A stretch of DNA of 37,307 nt. Origin: Moraxellaceae bacterium (GTDB taxonomy: Bacteria > Pseudomonadota > Gammaproteobacteria > Pseudomonadales > Moraxellaceae). A program made the translations under genes and the position numbers. The stretch covers positions 1 through 37,307 of the forward strand of contig JACKNZ010000023.1 in assembly GCA_024234595.1 (NCBI GenBank), given 5' to 3'. The notes beneath the pieces are model-generated. The model ran no database searches, was not told where the DNA came from, and saw nothing but the letters and a program-made list of their open reading frames with translations. This document shows, in pieces, positions 25,096 to 34,429 of the stretch. Positions within the stretch are counted from its first letter, which is position 1. Each line of letters starts with the position of its first letter.

Positions 25096-26994
25096 TTAGT
25101 CTTTTGCAGGAACCACACCCCCCATGCGCTCAACAATCGACTGTGCACCATCGTTAAATCCTAAGGCATAATGCACAGCATTGGTCATGACGTTTTTGAC
25201 ATAGTCACGGGTTTCGGTAAAGGGAATGGTTTCGGTATAAACATCAACAGGCAAAGCTTGATTTGACTGCCAACGTCTAGCACGTGTAGGCCCTGCATTG
25301 TAGCCAGCCGTTGCCAACACAGGCTGACTATCTAATTGTTTATAGACATAGCTAATATAAAAAGTCCCCAGTTTAATATTGTTATCTATCTCATTAACCA
25401 TATTACTGTAATAAGGAATTTTTAATTTATTAGCGACCCATTGTGCGGTTTTGGGCATAAGTTGCATTAAACCACCTGCTCCCACTACCGAACTGGCATT
25501 GGTCACAAATCGACTTTCTTGCCGAATTAAGCCATATACCCACGCAGGGTCAACACCTAACTCTTGGCTATATTGTTTAACAATGTCTTTATAAGGCGTA
25601 ACATAACGCAAGCTATAACTGTGCAGTTGTTGGGTGCGCTCGGCGGCATAAATGGCTCTGTCATACCAACGGACATTTGCCGCCGCTTCGGCAGCTGCTA
25701 ACAATAATTTATCATCAGCCCCTTGCAACGCCCAATTCCATTCACGCACTGCTTCGGTTCGCAAATTAAGACGATATAAGGCTAAGGCTCGTTGCAAATC
25801 AGCATGATTAGCCACTCTAGCCACATCTTGTTCGGTAATGGCGTAAGTGATGGGTTGATTAGCAATTTTTCCGCCTAGCCTGTCTTTTGCCAATAAACCA
25901 TAATAATCGTCATCAATCGCTAATTGATGATAAATCGCTTGCACCACTTTAATTTTATCGCTTTGATTTTCCATCGCTCGGGCGCGCCAATAGAGCCACA
26001 TTCGTTGTTTTTGATTTTCTGTACTGAGTAGCTCAATAAACGCCACGACTTTTGGCCAATCTTGCACTCTAATAGCACTACGAATTGCCCATTCTTTATC
26101 ATCTTCTGGCCAAAATTGGTCTTTAGTTTCGCTAAACCATGTAGCAGCGCGGCTATCGTGACGCTGTGCAGCAATTAAAGCCAATATTCGCCAACCATAA
26201 GAACGGTCTTGGACATTAAAACGGCTTTGTATTTTTTGCCAGTAGTTGGCCGTCGCATCTAAATCTTGTTTGGCATAACGCGCCAATGCTGCCAAATATA
26301 ATTCATGGCCAATGGCGGTTTCGACCTCGGGATTAGCCAAATACATTTGTGGGTTTTGCTGAATTTGCTTAAAGGTTTGCAATGATAAATCTAAGCCCAA
26401 ACGCCCTGCCAAACGCTTGGCTCGGTAACTATCGCCACGCTGCAAGGCCAAACGTAAACCTAACCAATAATCATCTGAAGTTAATAAATTGTTTTGCTCA
26501 AGTAAGGTTAATAACTCAACACAAGCGGAGGGTAATTTTTTATCGTCTAGCCAGAACTCTTGTCGTGCTGTTTCTACCGTGGTTTTGTTGCCCGTACTAA
26601 TCATCGCTATATGGTAATTGCATTTATGCTCTGATTTTGGCCATACAATACCGCGATAAAATTGCACATAATTTGGCCAATCTTTGCGTTCTGCCAGTTC
26701 TAGCAGCCACTCGCGGCGTAATTGCTCGGTGAGCCATGTGGTGGGATAACGCTGCAAAAAGTTAATAACCGCAATGCCGTCTACTTCTTTAATACGGCTA
26801 CTCAGCCAATAATAATCAATATAAGCTGCCCAAGGATCATCGGGTAATTTTTGTTGATAGGCTAGTGCTAATTCATCTGTTTTTTTTGCTTCATAAGCGG
26901 CTTTTGCCGCTAAAAAAGACTTATCATCAGCAAAAACTGACTGCGTTAATATCATTAAACAGGCCATTTTTAGGGTATTTTTAAGGTTAAACAT
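25096..26994 (-). CDS. slt: Soluble lytic murein transglycosylase
   Basis: Slt cleaves the glycan strand of murein to 1,6-anhydromuropeptides in the periplasm. The 632-residue protein has a signal peptide (LKMACLMILTQSVFA^DDK) and a long alpha-superhelical U/L region. The C-terminal catalytic SLT domain has the Glu in YGLIRQESRFV, then GAGGLMQLMPKTAQ and ATAGYNAGPTRARRW. Size and order match Slt70. It lies upstream of mrcB on the same strand with a gap of 112 bases, forming a murein-related block. Confidence 0.93.
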   Translation of the reverse strand: MFNLKNTLKMACLMILTQSVFADDKSFLAAKAAYEAKKTDELALAYQQKLPDDPWAAYIDYYWLSSRIKEVDGIAVINFLQRYPTTWLTEQLRREWLLELAERKDWPNYVQFYRGIVWPKSEHKCNYHIAMISTGNKTTVETARQEFWLDDKKLPSACVELLTLLEQNNLLTSDDYWLGLRLALQRGDSYRAKRLAGRLGLDLSLQTFKQIQQNPQMYLANPEVETAIGHELYLAALARYAKQDLDATANYWQKIQSRFNVQDRSYGWRILALIAAQRHDSRAATWFSETKDQFWPEDDKEWAIRSAIRVQDWPKVVAFIELLSTENQKQRMWLYWRARAMENQSDKIKVVQAIYHQLAIDDDYYGLLAKDRLGGKIANQPITYAITEQDVARVANHADLQRALALYRLNLRTEAVREWNWALQGADDKLLLAAAEAAANVRWYDRAIYAAERTQQLHSYSLRYVTPYKDIVKQYSQELGVDPAWVYGLIRQESRFVTNASSVVGAGGLMQLMPKTAQWVANKLKIPYYSNMVNEIDNNIKLGTFYISYVYKQLDSQPVLATAGYNAGPTRARRWQSNQALPVDVYTETIPFTETRDYVKNVMTNAVHYALGFNDGAQSIVERMGGVVPAKD

Positions 26995-27015
26995 TTATTT
27001 ACTCGCTTTATACAA

Positions 27016-27080
27016 CCTCACCCCAGCCCTCTCCTACGAGGAGAGGGAGTAACATCACGATTTTACGATTAGGTGAGGGG
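27016..27080. repeat. Dispersed hairpin repeat, family B, full-length copy
   Basis: Outer stem CCTCACC (27016-27022) / GGTGAGG (27072-27078) encloses a nine-base inner hairpin CCCTCTCCT (27027-27035) / AGGAGAGGG (27039-27047). This copy seems the most complete and shows the two-stem design. Confidence 0.7.
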
Positions 27081-27148
27081 GTTACTATTTTTAGCATATC
27101 GCGCCAAGCCTATTTAATAATAGACACTCTATGTAACAGGGCTTTGGC

Positions 27149-27231
27149 TTCGACTACGCTCAGCCACCACGACTATTCTCACTAGTACCCTAAGCAAAGT
27201 CGAAGGGCGTTCCCTGAGCAAAGTCGAAGGG
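27149..27231. repeat. Dispersed repeat, family A, cluster
   Basis: One unit TTCGACTACGCTCAG (27149-27163) is followed by two inverted units, TAAGCAAAGTCGAAGGG and CTGAGCAAAGTCGAAGGG, the last ending at about 27231, just before the miaB promoter. Confidence 0.7.
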
Positions 27232-27236
27232 AAATT

Positions 27237-27267
27237 TTGGCAAAAACCTGTTCTATTGCGCTATAAT
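27237..27267 (+). promoter_or_regulatory. Sigma-70-like promoter for miaB
   Basis: TTGGCA (27237-27242) and a perfect TATAAT (27262-27267) are 19 bases apart, slightly long. Transcription would start near 27274, about 30 bases before ATG 27304. Confidence 0.6.
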
Positions 27268-27303
27268 ACGCCTCCAATTTTGTTGTTAATTGTTTGTACC
27301 ACC

Positions 27304-28644
27304 ATGTCAAAAAAAGTTTATATCGAAACACAAGGCTGCCAAATGAATGAGTACGATAGCTCGCGTATGGCCGATTTATTGGGTGAGTCGCATGGTATGG
27401 TGCGTACCAACAACCCCGAAGAAGCCGATGTGTTATTGATGAACACCTGCTCCATTCGCGAAAAAGCCCAAGAAAAAGTGTTCTCGGAGTTAGGTCGGTG
27501 GCGCAAAATTAAAGAAAAACGCCCCGAGGTGGTCATTGGCGTGGGTGGCTGTGTGGCCTCGCAAGAAGGAGACACCATTCGCAAACGTGCCTCTTATGTG
27601 GACATGGTATTTGGCCCACAAACCTTGCATCGTTTGCCCAAAATGCTAGACGAAAAACAACATAACAAAATTTCGATTGTTGATATTAGCTTTCCCGATA
27701 TTGAAAAATTTGATTTTTTGCCCGAACCTAAAGTCGAAGGCTACAAAGCCTATGTCTCGATTATGGAAGGTTGCTCTAAATATTGCTCGTTTTGCGTGGT
27801 GCCTTATACTCGTGGCGAAGAAGTCTCGCGCCCCTTTGATGATGTAATTGCCGAAATAGTCCATTTAGCCAGTCAAGGCATTCGTGAAGTGACGCTGCTT
27901 GGTCAAAATGTCAACGGCTATCGCGGTAGCTATCATGATGGTGAAGTCTGTACCTTTGCCGAATTACTCAAACATATTCACGACATTGACGGTATTGGTC
28001 GGATTCGCTATACCACCTCGCACCCCTTAGAGTTTAATGATGATTTAATTGAGGCTTATACCCAATTACCTAAATTAGTCTCTCATGTGCATTTGCCCAT
28101 ACAATCAGGTTCTGATGTGGTATTAGCGGCCATGAAACGTAATCACAATGCCGAAGATTATGTACAGCGCATTCGCAAACTCAAAACTGCACGCCCCGAC
28201 ATTCATATTTCTTCTGACTTTATTATTGGCTTTCCTAACGAGAGTGATGAAGATTTTATAGCCACTATGAATGTCATTGCCGATGTCGATTATGACCATT
28301 CTTATAGCTTTATATATTCTAAAAGACCAGGAACACCTGCCTCCGAACTGCCCGACAGCATTGACGAAGCCACCAAAAAGCAACGTCTTAAATTGCTACA
28401 AACGCGCATCAAACAAAACACCGAACGCAAAACACGCGCCATGCAAGGCACCACGCAACGGGTATTATTCGAAAAACTATCCGACAAAGACCCTCAATAT
28501 ATGATTGGCACTGCCGAAAATACCCGTTTAGTATTAGCCCCTGCCAATGCTGCCTTATTAGGTCATTTTGCTGATGTAGTGATTGATGATATTGTCAGTA
28601 TTAACACCGTTCGTGGCCAAAAAATTGCATGGTCAGAAATATAA
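27304..28644 (+). CDS. miaB: tRNA-2-methylthio-N6-dimethylallyladenosine synthase
   Basis: MiaB is a radical-SAM methylthiotransferase that modifies i6A37 of tRNAs. The 446-residue product has the N-terminal cluster cysteines (C12 in QGCQMNEYDS, then NTCSIREKA and GGCVASQEG), the radical-SAM CSKYCSFC motif and a C-terminal TRAM domain. The open frame runs 16 codons further upstream, but MSKKVYIETQGCQMN is the conserved N-terminus. The upstream part overlaps the promoter. It is followed by ybeZ and ybeY, the usual gammaproteobacterial order. Confidence 0.96.
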   Translation: MSKKVYIETQGCQMNEYDSSRMADLLGESHGMVRTNNPEEADVLLMNTCSIREKAQEKVFSELGRWRKIKEKRPEVVIGVGGCVASQEGDTIRKRASYVDMVFGPQTLHRLPKMLDEKQHNKISIVDISFPDIEKFDFLPEPKVEGYKAYVSIMEGCSKYCSFCVVPYTRGEEVSRPFDDVIAEIVHLASQGIREVTLLGQNVNGYRGSYHDGEVCTFAELLKHIHDIDGIGRIRYTTSHPLEFNDDLIEAYTQLPKLVSHVHLPIQSGSDVVLAAMKRNHNAEDYVQRIRKLKTARPDIHISSDFIIGFPNESDEDFIATMNVIADVDYDHSYSFIYSKRPGTPASELPDSIDEATKKQRLKLLQTRIKQNTERKTRAMQGTTQRVLFEKLSDKDPQYMIGTAENTRLVLAPANAALLGHFADVVIDDIVSINTVRGQKIAWSEI

Positions 28645-28652
28645 AATTTAGA

Positions 28653-28704
28653 ATGTCATAATATGGGGCTATACTTAAAACTATGCCCCCTTTTTTTATG
28701 ACAT
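28653..28704 (+). terminator. Rho-independent terminator after miaB
   Basis: GGGGC (28665-28669) pairs with GCCCC (28685-28689), followed by C and seven Ts (28691-28697). A wider inverted pair, ATGTCATA (28653-28660) and TATGACAT (28697-28704), encloses it. The inner stem is short, so read-through to ybeZ is likely. Confidence 0.6.
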
Positions 28705-28734
28705 CTTGAGTGCATTTTTGGAGAACCACCGAGC

Positions 28735-29757
28735 TTGAACAACCCAGCAACCACGCTCCGACAACTACACCTAGAACCCCAAGAGCCGCAACGCCTCTAT
28801 AGTTTATGTGGCGCGTTTCATCAGCACATAAAACATATCGAACAACGCCTAGGCATTAACATTCATCATCGTGGTTTTGCCTTTCAGCTACAAGGCGCAC
28901 TCGATGCCGTTAATCATGGCGAACGGCTATTACAACGCTTGTATGACGAAACCGCACACAATAAAGAACTCAGCTCAGACATGGTACATCTTATGTTGCA
29001 AACCAGCCAAGCCAGCACTCAAGACACAAATAACACCACCACAGAGCATGACCATTTTCCTGTGTTATATAGTCGCAAAGGCGGTATTAAACCGCGTGGC
29101 CTTAACCAAGCCAATTATGTATCTAACATTCTTAAACATGACATTAGCTTTGGCGTAGGCCCTGCGGGAACGGGCAAAACCTATTTAGCAGTAGCCGCCG
29201 CCGTTGATCAACTCGAAAAAGACATCATTAAACGTATTTTATTGGTGCGCCCTGCGGTAGAAGCTGGCGAAAAATTGGGCTTTTTACCCGGTGATTTATC
29301 GGACAAAATCGACCCTTATTTACGCCCTTTATATGATGCGCTATACGAAATGCTCGGCTTTGAACGGGTTGCCAAACTCATCGAAAAACAAGTCATCGAA
29401 GTCGCTCCCCTCGCCTATATGCGTGGTCGTACTCTTAATAATGCCTTTGTGATTTTAGACGAAGCGCAAAACACCACGCCCGAACAAATGAAAATGTTTT
29501 TAACACGCTTAGGTTTTGGCTCACGCGCAGTAATTACAGGCGATATTACCCAAGTGGACTTGCCGCGAGGCCACGAGTCGGGCTTGGCAAATTGTTTGCG
29601 TATTTTAAAAGACGTTGATGGCATTCATATAACTCGTTTTAGCTCTAAAGATGTGGTTCGTCATCATTTAGTACAGCGTATTGTTGAGGCGTATGAAGCA
29701 TGGGACAACCAAAAAGCCACACCAACCGTCACCGCGCCGAGTCATCGTTATGACTAA
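28735..29757 (+). CDS. ybeZ: PhoH-like ATPase YbeZ
   Basis: A PhoH-family P-loop ATPase that works with YbeY in rRNA and ribosome quality control. The 340-residue product has a short N-terminal domain, Walker A GVGPAGTGKTYLAVAAA and Walker B FVILDEAQNTTPEQMK. The SRAVITGDITQVDLP segment is typical. The only usable start is TTG 28735; upstream in frame is a stop at 28699-28701. GGAG (28720-28723) is 11 bases away, so translation may be weak. It overlaps ybeY by eight bases. Confidence 0.93.
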   Translation: MNNPATTLRQLHLEPQEPQRLYSLCGAFHQHIKHIEQRLGINIHHRGFAFQLQGALDAVNHGERLLQRLYDETAHNKELSSDMVHLMLQTSQASTQDTNNTTTEHDHFPVLYSRKGGIKPRGLNQANYVSNILKHDISFGVGPAGTGKTYLAVAAAVDQLEKDIIKRILLVRPAVEAGEKLGFLPGDLSDKIDPYLRPLYDALYEMLGFERVAKLIEKQVIEVAPLAYMRGRTLNNAFVILDEAQNTTPEQMKMFLTRLGFGSRAVITGDITQVDLPRGHESGLANCLRILKDVDGIHITRFSSKDVVRHHLVQRIVEAYEAWDNQKATPTVTAPSHRYD

Positions 29758-30226
29758 AGTCACGCTTTCGCTGCAAAAAGCGACTACTCACAAAGAAATT
29801 CCTAGCTCCAAAGCATTTAAAACGTGGATAATCACCGCCTTAGAAACAGCAGGTTTTGTTAAAGCTTGTGAAATTAACATTCGTTTAGTCGATGAAGCCG
29901 AAAGCCAAACGCTTAATTTGCAATATCGAGGCAAAGATAAACCCACCAATGTATTATCTTTTGCCAGTGAATTACCCAGCGAAATTTTGGACGCGCTTAA
30001 ACGCGAACCCTTAGGTGACATGGTCATTTGTGTACCCGTCATGGCACGCGAAGCGCAAGAGCAACACAAAACCGCCACCGCACATTGGGCGCATTTAACG
30101 ATTCATAGCACCCTACACTTACTCGGTTTTGACCATATAGAGGAAGACGAAGCCAAAGAAATGGAAGCCTTAGAAATGCTTGCCTTGCAAAAGTTGGGTT
30201 ATCAAAATCCTTATTTAATAGACTAA
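29750..30226 (+). CDS. ybeY: Endoribonuclease YbeY
   Basis: YbeY is a zinc-dependent endoribonuclease involved in 16S rRNA 3' maturation and ribosome quality control. The 158-residue product has the metal motif HSTLHLLGFDHIEEDEAKEM (HxxxHxxxxxH) and the conserved segments NLQYRGKDKPTNVLSF and LGDMVICVPV. The open frame starts earlier inside ybeZ; ATG 29750 is chosen because MTKVTLSLQKAT gives the usual length and overlaps the ybeZ stop. Confidence 0.93.
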   Translation: MTKVTLSLQKATTHKEIPSSKAFKTWIITALETAGFVKACEINIRLVDEAESQTLNLQYRGKDKPTNVLSFASELPSEILDALKREPLGDMVICVPVMAREAQEQHKTATAHWAHLTIHSTLHLLGFDHIEEDEAKEMEALEMLALQKLGYQNPYLID

Positions 30227-30292
30227 CACCACAAAACCGACTCAAAATAGCCCTTATCTTAAATATGTCCTACATTTTTCACACACAACACT

Positions 30293-30321
30293 CTAGCCCT
30301 CGGGCAATAACACGTTATAAT
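30293..30321 (+). promoter_or_regulatory. Possible alaS promoter
   Basis: A perfect TATAAT (30316-30321) lies 45 bases before alaS. The -35 position (TAGCCC, 30293-30298) is poor, so this rests mainly on the -10 box. Confidence 0.4.
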
Positions 30322-30365
30322 CTTCGGCCTTAATTTTTTAGCCATTATTTTTATTCGGAGTTGCC

Positions 30366-32993
30366 ATGCACAGCAGTGCCGACATTCGCGAAGCGTTTTT
30401 ACGTTTTTTTGAAGCCAAAGGTCATACCCGTGTTGCTTCCAGCTCACTCATTCCCGCGAATGACCCGACGCTGTTATTTACCAATGCAGGCATGAACCAA
30501 TTTAAAGATTGTTTTTTAGGTTTAGACAAACGTGCCTATACTCGTGCCGTTAGCTCGCAAAAATGTGTCCGTGCAGGCGGCAAGCACAACGACCTCGAAA
30601 ATGTTGGTTATACCGCACGTCACCACACCTTTTTTGAAATGCTCGGCAACTTTAGCTTTGGTGACTATTTTAAGCGCGATGCCATTATTTATGCGTGGGA
30701 ATTTTTAACCTCGCCCGATTGGCTCAACATTCCCAAAGAGCGTTTATGGGTCACAGTTTATGCCAGCGATGATGAAGCCTTTCAATTATGGCAAGAAGAA
30801 GCAGGTGTAGCAGCCGAACGTATTATCCGTATTGGTGACAACAAAGGCGCGCCCTATGCCTCGGATAACTTTTGGGCAATGGGCGACACTGGCCCCTGTG
30901 GGCCTTGTACCGAAATTTTTTATGACCACGGCGACCATATTTGGGGTGGTTTACCGGGTAGCGAACAAGAAGACGGCGACCGTTATATCGAAATTTGGAA
31001 TAACGTCTTTATGCAGTTTAACCGTACTGCTGACGGCGTATTACACCCATTACCTGCCCCATCGGTTGACACAGGCATGGGTTTAGAGCGTATCAGTGCC
31101 GTGATGCAACACGTTAACAGCAACTACGACATTGACCTATTTCAACACTTATTACAAGCAGCAGCCGATGCCATTGGTTGCGCTAATGAGCAACAAGCCT
31201 CGTTAAAAGTGGTTGCTGACCATGCCCGCTCCTGTAGTTTTTTAGTCGCTGACGGTGTTATACCCAGTAACGAAGGACGTGGTTATGTATTACGGCGCAT
31301 TATTCGTCGTGCTTGTCGTCATGGTAATAAACTCGGTGCAAACGAACCATTCTTTTATAAAATGGTGGCGGCTTTGGCTGATATTATGGGTGAAGCCTAT
31401 CCCGAATTAGTTGAACGTCAAGCCTTTATTCAAAAAGTCTTAAAGCAAGAAGAGGAACAGTTTGCCCGTACTTTAGAACAAGGTTTAAAAATTCTTGAGC
31501 AAGATTTAGCACATTTACAAAGTGATGTCATTAGTGGCGAGGTGGTATTTAAACTCTACGATACCTACGGCTTTCCCATGGATTTAACTGCCGATATTGC
31601 GCGTGAGCGCAATTTAAATATTGACGAGGCAGGCTTTGATGTTTGTATGGAGCAACAACGTCAACGCTCACAAAAAGCAGGTAAATTTAAAGTCGATTAT
31701 AACGCTGTTTTAAAAGTGGATACCGACACTCTATTTTTAGGCTACGAACACACACAAGCCACAGGCCAAGTGCTGGCGATATTTATGGGCGATGAAAGTG
31801 TTGGGCACTTAAACGAAGGTCAACAAGGTGTCGTAGTCTTAGACCAAACGGCTTTTTATGCCGAATCAGGTGGACAAGTCGGTGACTGCGGCGTTTTAAC
31901 CGTGGGTCATACCCGTTTTGAAGTACGCGATACCACTAAAGTGGGTGGTGCGTTTTTACATCATGGTATCGTCACTCAAGGCCAATTAGTGCTTAAAGAT
32001 ACCGTATTAGGACAAGTGGATAGCACCATTCGCCAAAATACCGCACGCAATCACTCTGCCACCCATTTGCTACATGCTGCCCTACGCCAAATTTTAGGCA
32101 CTCATGTACAGCAAAAAGGCTCTTTAGTGTGTGCTGATTATTTGCGCTTTGACTTTTCTCATCCCGAAGCGGTAAGCAGCACCCAAATCGAAGCCATCGA
32201 AAATCTTGTTAATAATCAAATTTTAGCCAACACCGCAGTTTGTACCGAAGTCACCGACATCGACACCGCCAAAAATAAAGGCGCAATGGCCTTGTTTGGC
32301 GAAAAATATGGCGATACCGTGCGTGTATTAAGCATGGGTATTAACGACTTTTCGGTCGAATTATGTGGCGGTACCCACGTTCAACGCACAGGCGACATTG
32401 GTTTACTAAAAATTACTAGCGAAGGCGGTGTGGCCGCAGGGGTACGCCGTATCGAAGCCAAAACGGCTACAGGTGCCTTAGCATGGTTTTATGACAGTGA
32501 GCATATGCTGCATAACATCACACAGCTGGTTAAAGGCCAACGCCAAACGACTCCTGATAAAGTACAGCAACTGGTTGAACGTAACCGTGAGCTCGAAAAA
32601 GAAATTGAAAAGCTCAATGCAAAACTGGCAGCCAATGCTAGCGGCGAATTATTAAATCAAGTACAAGACATAGATGGTATCAAGGTGTTAGCCACTCAAA
32701 TTATAGGTGCCGATGCCAAATCCTTACGTACTACCTTTGAGCAAATTCGCAACAAACTCAGCTCGGGTATTATTGTTCTTGCTACGGCTGACAGCCAAAA
32801 AGCCACCGTGATTGCAGGTGTTAGCAGTGATTTAACCCATCGCTTTAAGGCTGGCGACTTGGTGCAACATATTTCGCTGCAACTGGGTGGCAAAGGTGGT
32901 GGTCGTCCCGATGTGGCGCAAGGTGGCGGTGCAAATGTTGCCGCCCTACCACAAGCCTTGGCTAGCATTAACGCGTGGCTTCAACAAGCCTAA
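30366..32993 (+). CDS. alaS: Alanyl-tRNA synthetase
   Basis: AlaS charges tRNA-Ala and edits mischarged Ser/Gly. The 875-residue product has a class II catalytic core (FTNAGMNQFKDCFLG; DTGMGLERI), a tRNA-recognition domain, and an editing domain with zinc-type ligands H563 and H567 (HSATH) and C667 and H671 (CGGTH). The C-Ala domain has the glycine-rich end GGKGGGRPDVAQGGG. The start is ATG 30366 with CGGAG upstream. It is followed by lysC and csrA, as in Pseudomonas and Acinetobacter. Confidence 0.97.
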   Translation: MHSSADIREAFLRFFEAKGHTRVASSSLIPANDPTLLFTNAGMNQFKDCFLGLDKRAYTRAVSSQKCVRAGGKHNDLENVGYTARHHTFFEMLGNFSFGDYFKRDAIIYAWEFLTSPDWLNIPKERLWVTVYASDDEAFQLWQEEAGVAAERIIRIGDNKGAPYASDNFWAMGDTGPCGPCTEIFYDHGDHIWGGLPGSEQEDGDRYIEIWNNVFMQFNRTADGVLHPLPAPSVDTGMGLERISAVMQHVNSNYDIDLFQHLLQAAADAIGCANEQQASLKVVADHARSCSFLVADGVIPSNEGRGYVLRRIIRRACRHGNKLGANEPFFYKMVAALADIMGEAYPELVERQAFIQKVLKQEEEQFARTLEQGLKILEQDLAHLQSDVISGEVVFKLYDTYGFPMDLTADIARERNLNIDEAGFDVCMEQQRQRSQKAGKFKVDYNAVLKVDTDTLFLGYEHTQATGQVLAIFMGDESVGHLNEGQQGVVVLDQTAFYAESGGQVGDCGVLTVGHTRFEVRDTTKVGGAFLHHGIVTQGQLVLKDTVLGQVDSTIRQNTARNHSATHLLHAALRQILGTHVQQKGSLVCADYLRFDFSHPEAVSSTQIEAIENLVNNQILANTAVCTEVTDIDTAKNKGAMALFGEKYGDTVRVLSMGINDFSVELCGGTHVQRTGDIGLLKITSEGGVAAGVRRIEAKTATGALAWFYDSEHMLHNITQLVKGQRQTTPDKVQQLVERNRELEKEIEKLNAKLAANASGELLNQVQDIDGIKVLATQIIGADAKSLRTTFEQIRNKLSSGIIVLATADSQKATVIAGVSSDLTHRFKAGDLVQHISLQLGGKGGGRPDVAQGGGANVAALPQALASINAWLQQA

Positions 32994-33008
32994 TGTTTTT
33001 ACACTTTA

Positions 33009-33044
33009 CCCTAACCCCAACCCTCTCCCACAGGAGAGGGAGTT
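33009..33044. repeat. Dispersed hairpin repeat, family B, copy 4
   Basis: CCCTAACCCCAA leads into CCCTCTCC (33021-33028), loop CACA, GGAGAGGG (33033-33040). It lies between alaS and lysC, and a further inverted pair, TCTTAAC/GTTAAGA, follows at about 33050-33073. Confidence 0.65.
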
Positions 33045-33094
33045 CTCTTCTTAACTTATTACAAGGTTAAGAGGACAAACTAAAAGGCATTATT

Positions 33095-34315
33095 ATGGCT
33101 CTTATTGTTCAAAAATATGGTGGAACATCGGTTGGCTCACCAGAGCGCATTCAAGCTGTCGCTGAGCGTGTTAAACGCTGGCATCAACAAGGTCATGACA
33201 TTGTCGTGGTAGTGTCAGCCATGAGTGGCGAAACCAATCGCTTACTCGCTCTAGCCAAAGCCATCACCGACGACCCTGACCCACGCGAAATCGACCAAAT
33301 GGTCTCTACAGGCGAACAAGTCACTATTGCCCTACTTGCCATGGCCTTACAAAAAACAGGTATTGCTGCCAAATCTTATACAGGCGCACAAGTTGCCATT
33401 CGCACCGACAGTGCTTTTATGAAAGCGCGTATCGAAGCCATTGATGACAGCAAAATGCGTGCCGACTTAGCGCAGCGCAAAGTGATTGTGGTGGCTGGTT
33501 TTCAGGGCATTGACGACAACGGCAATATTACCACTTTAGGTCGAGGTGGCTCAGACACCACAGGCGTTGCCTTAGCTGCGGCACTCAAAGCCGATGAATG
33601 CCAAATTTATACCGACGTTGATGGCGTATATACCACTGACCCGCGTGTTGTTCCCCAAGCACGCCGTTTAGATAAAATCACCTTTGAAGAAATGTTAGAA
33701 ATGGCCAGCCTTGGCTCAAAAGTCTTACAAATTCGCTCGGTAGAATTTGCAGGAAAATACCAAGTGCCATTACGCGTACTCTCTAGCTTTGGCGAAGGCG
33801 AAGGCACCTTAATTACTACCGATTTGGAGCAAACTATGGAACAACCCGTTATTTCTGGCATTGCGTTTAATCGTGACGAAGCCAAACTGACTGTACGTGG
33901 TGTGCCTGATATTCCGGGCGTTGCCTTTAGAATGTTAGGCCCTATTAGCGAAGCCAATATTGAAGTTGACATGATTGTACAAAACGTGGGCGCAGACAAC
34001 ACCACTGACTTTACTTTTACTGTCCATCGTAACGAATTTCGTAAAGCCCTGCCTATTTTAGAAAAAACCGCCCAAGAAATTGGTGCGCGTCAAGTGATTG
34101 GTGACGACAAAATTGCTAAGGTATCCTTAGTAGGTGTCGGTATGCGCTCACATGCAGGTGTCGCTAGCAAAATGTTTGGCACACTCGCCAAAGAAAACAT
34201 CAATATTCAAATGATTTCTACCTCAGAAATAAAAATCTCTGTGGTTGTTGAAGAAAAGTATATGGAGCTAGCGGTTAGAGCTTTACATACCGCATTTGAT
34301 TTAGATGCGGTTTAA
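33095..34315 (+). CDS. lysC: Aspartate kinase
   Basis: LysC phosphorylates aspartate, the first step to Lys, Thr, Met and diaminopimelate. The 406-residue product has the kinase motif VQKYGGTSVGSPERIQ, the STGEQVTIALLA segment and the GRGGSDTTGVALAAAL motif. Two ACT domains (from about residue 260) bind feedback inhibitors. It is a monofunctional enzyme without a homoserine dehydrogenase domain. An internal start at 33836 probably also makes the regulatory beta subunit. A terminator lies 115 bases after the stop. Confidence 0.96.
   Translation: MALIVQKYGGTSVGSPERIQAVAERVKRWHQQGHDIVVVVSAMSGETNRLLALAKAITDDPDPREIDQMVSTGEQVTIALLAMALQKTGIAAKSYTGAQVAIRTDSAFMKARIEAIDDSKMRADLAQRKVIVVAGFQGIDDNGNITTLGRGGSDTTGVALAAALKADECQIYTDVDGVYTTDPRVVPQARRLDKITFEEMLEMASLGSKVLQIRSVEFAGKYQVPLRVLSSFGEGEGTLITTDLEQTMEQPVISGIAFNRDEAKLTVRGVPDIPGVAFRMLGPISEANIEVDMIVQNVGADNTTDFTFTVHRNEFRKALPILEKTAQEIGARQVIGDDKIAKVSLVGVGMRSHAGVASKMFGTLAKENINIQMISTSEIKISVVVEEKYMELAVRALHTAFDLDAV
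33836..34315 (+). other. lysC: Internal start for aspartate kinase beta subunit
   Basis: Met248 of lysC (ATG 33836) is preceded by GGAG at 33826-33829 with six-base spacing. Initiation here gives a 159-residue ACT-only protein, MEQPVISGIAFNRDEA. Alpha2-beta2 aspartokinases with an in-frame internal start at this position are known from Bacillus, Corynebacterium and Pseudomonas. Confidence 0.65.
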
Positions 34316-34395
34316 TGCCTAATTTATAAAAAGGCATCCTATTATCGAACATCGGTGATGAGCATGGTTGTGCTGGTTGAGCGTAGTCGAAACCA

Positions 34396-34415
34396 AGCAA
34401 TAACCGCGTAAGTCC
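34396..34415. repeat. Copy of the MITE end, inverted
   Basis: TAACCGCGTAAGTCC (34401-34415) is the exact reverse complement of 35434-35448. Counting the flanks (AAGC then A or G), about 21 of 22 bases match. The pair flanks csrA and the small RNA. Confidence 0.6.
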
Positions 34416-34429
34416 AAATGTTGTTAATT

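Larger units (their letters stand above)
26995..27303. other. Divergent slt/miaB intergenic region
   Basis: This 309-base gap holds one family B repeat (27016-27080), several family A units (27149-27231) and the miaB promoter (27237-27267). I see no gene in it. Confidence 0.7.

Noticed and set aside
27256..27303. Longer miaB start
   Set aside because: The extra 16 codons overlap the -10 box of the promoter and lack similarity to the conserved MiaB N-terminus.
33607..34005. A 132-codon minus-strand frame opposite lysC
   Set aside because: Antisense to a conserved gene with no start context; also overlaps the internal beta-subunit region.
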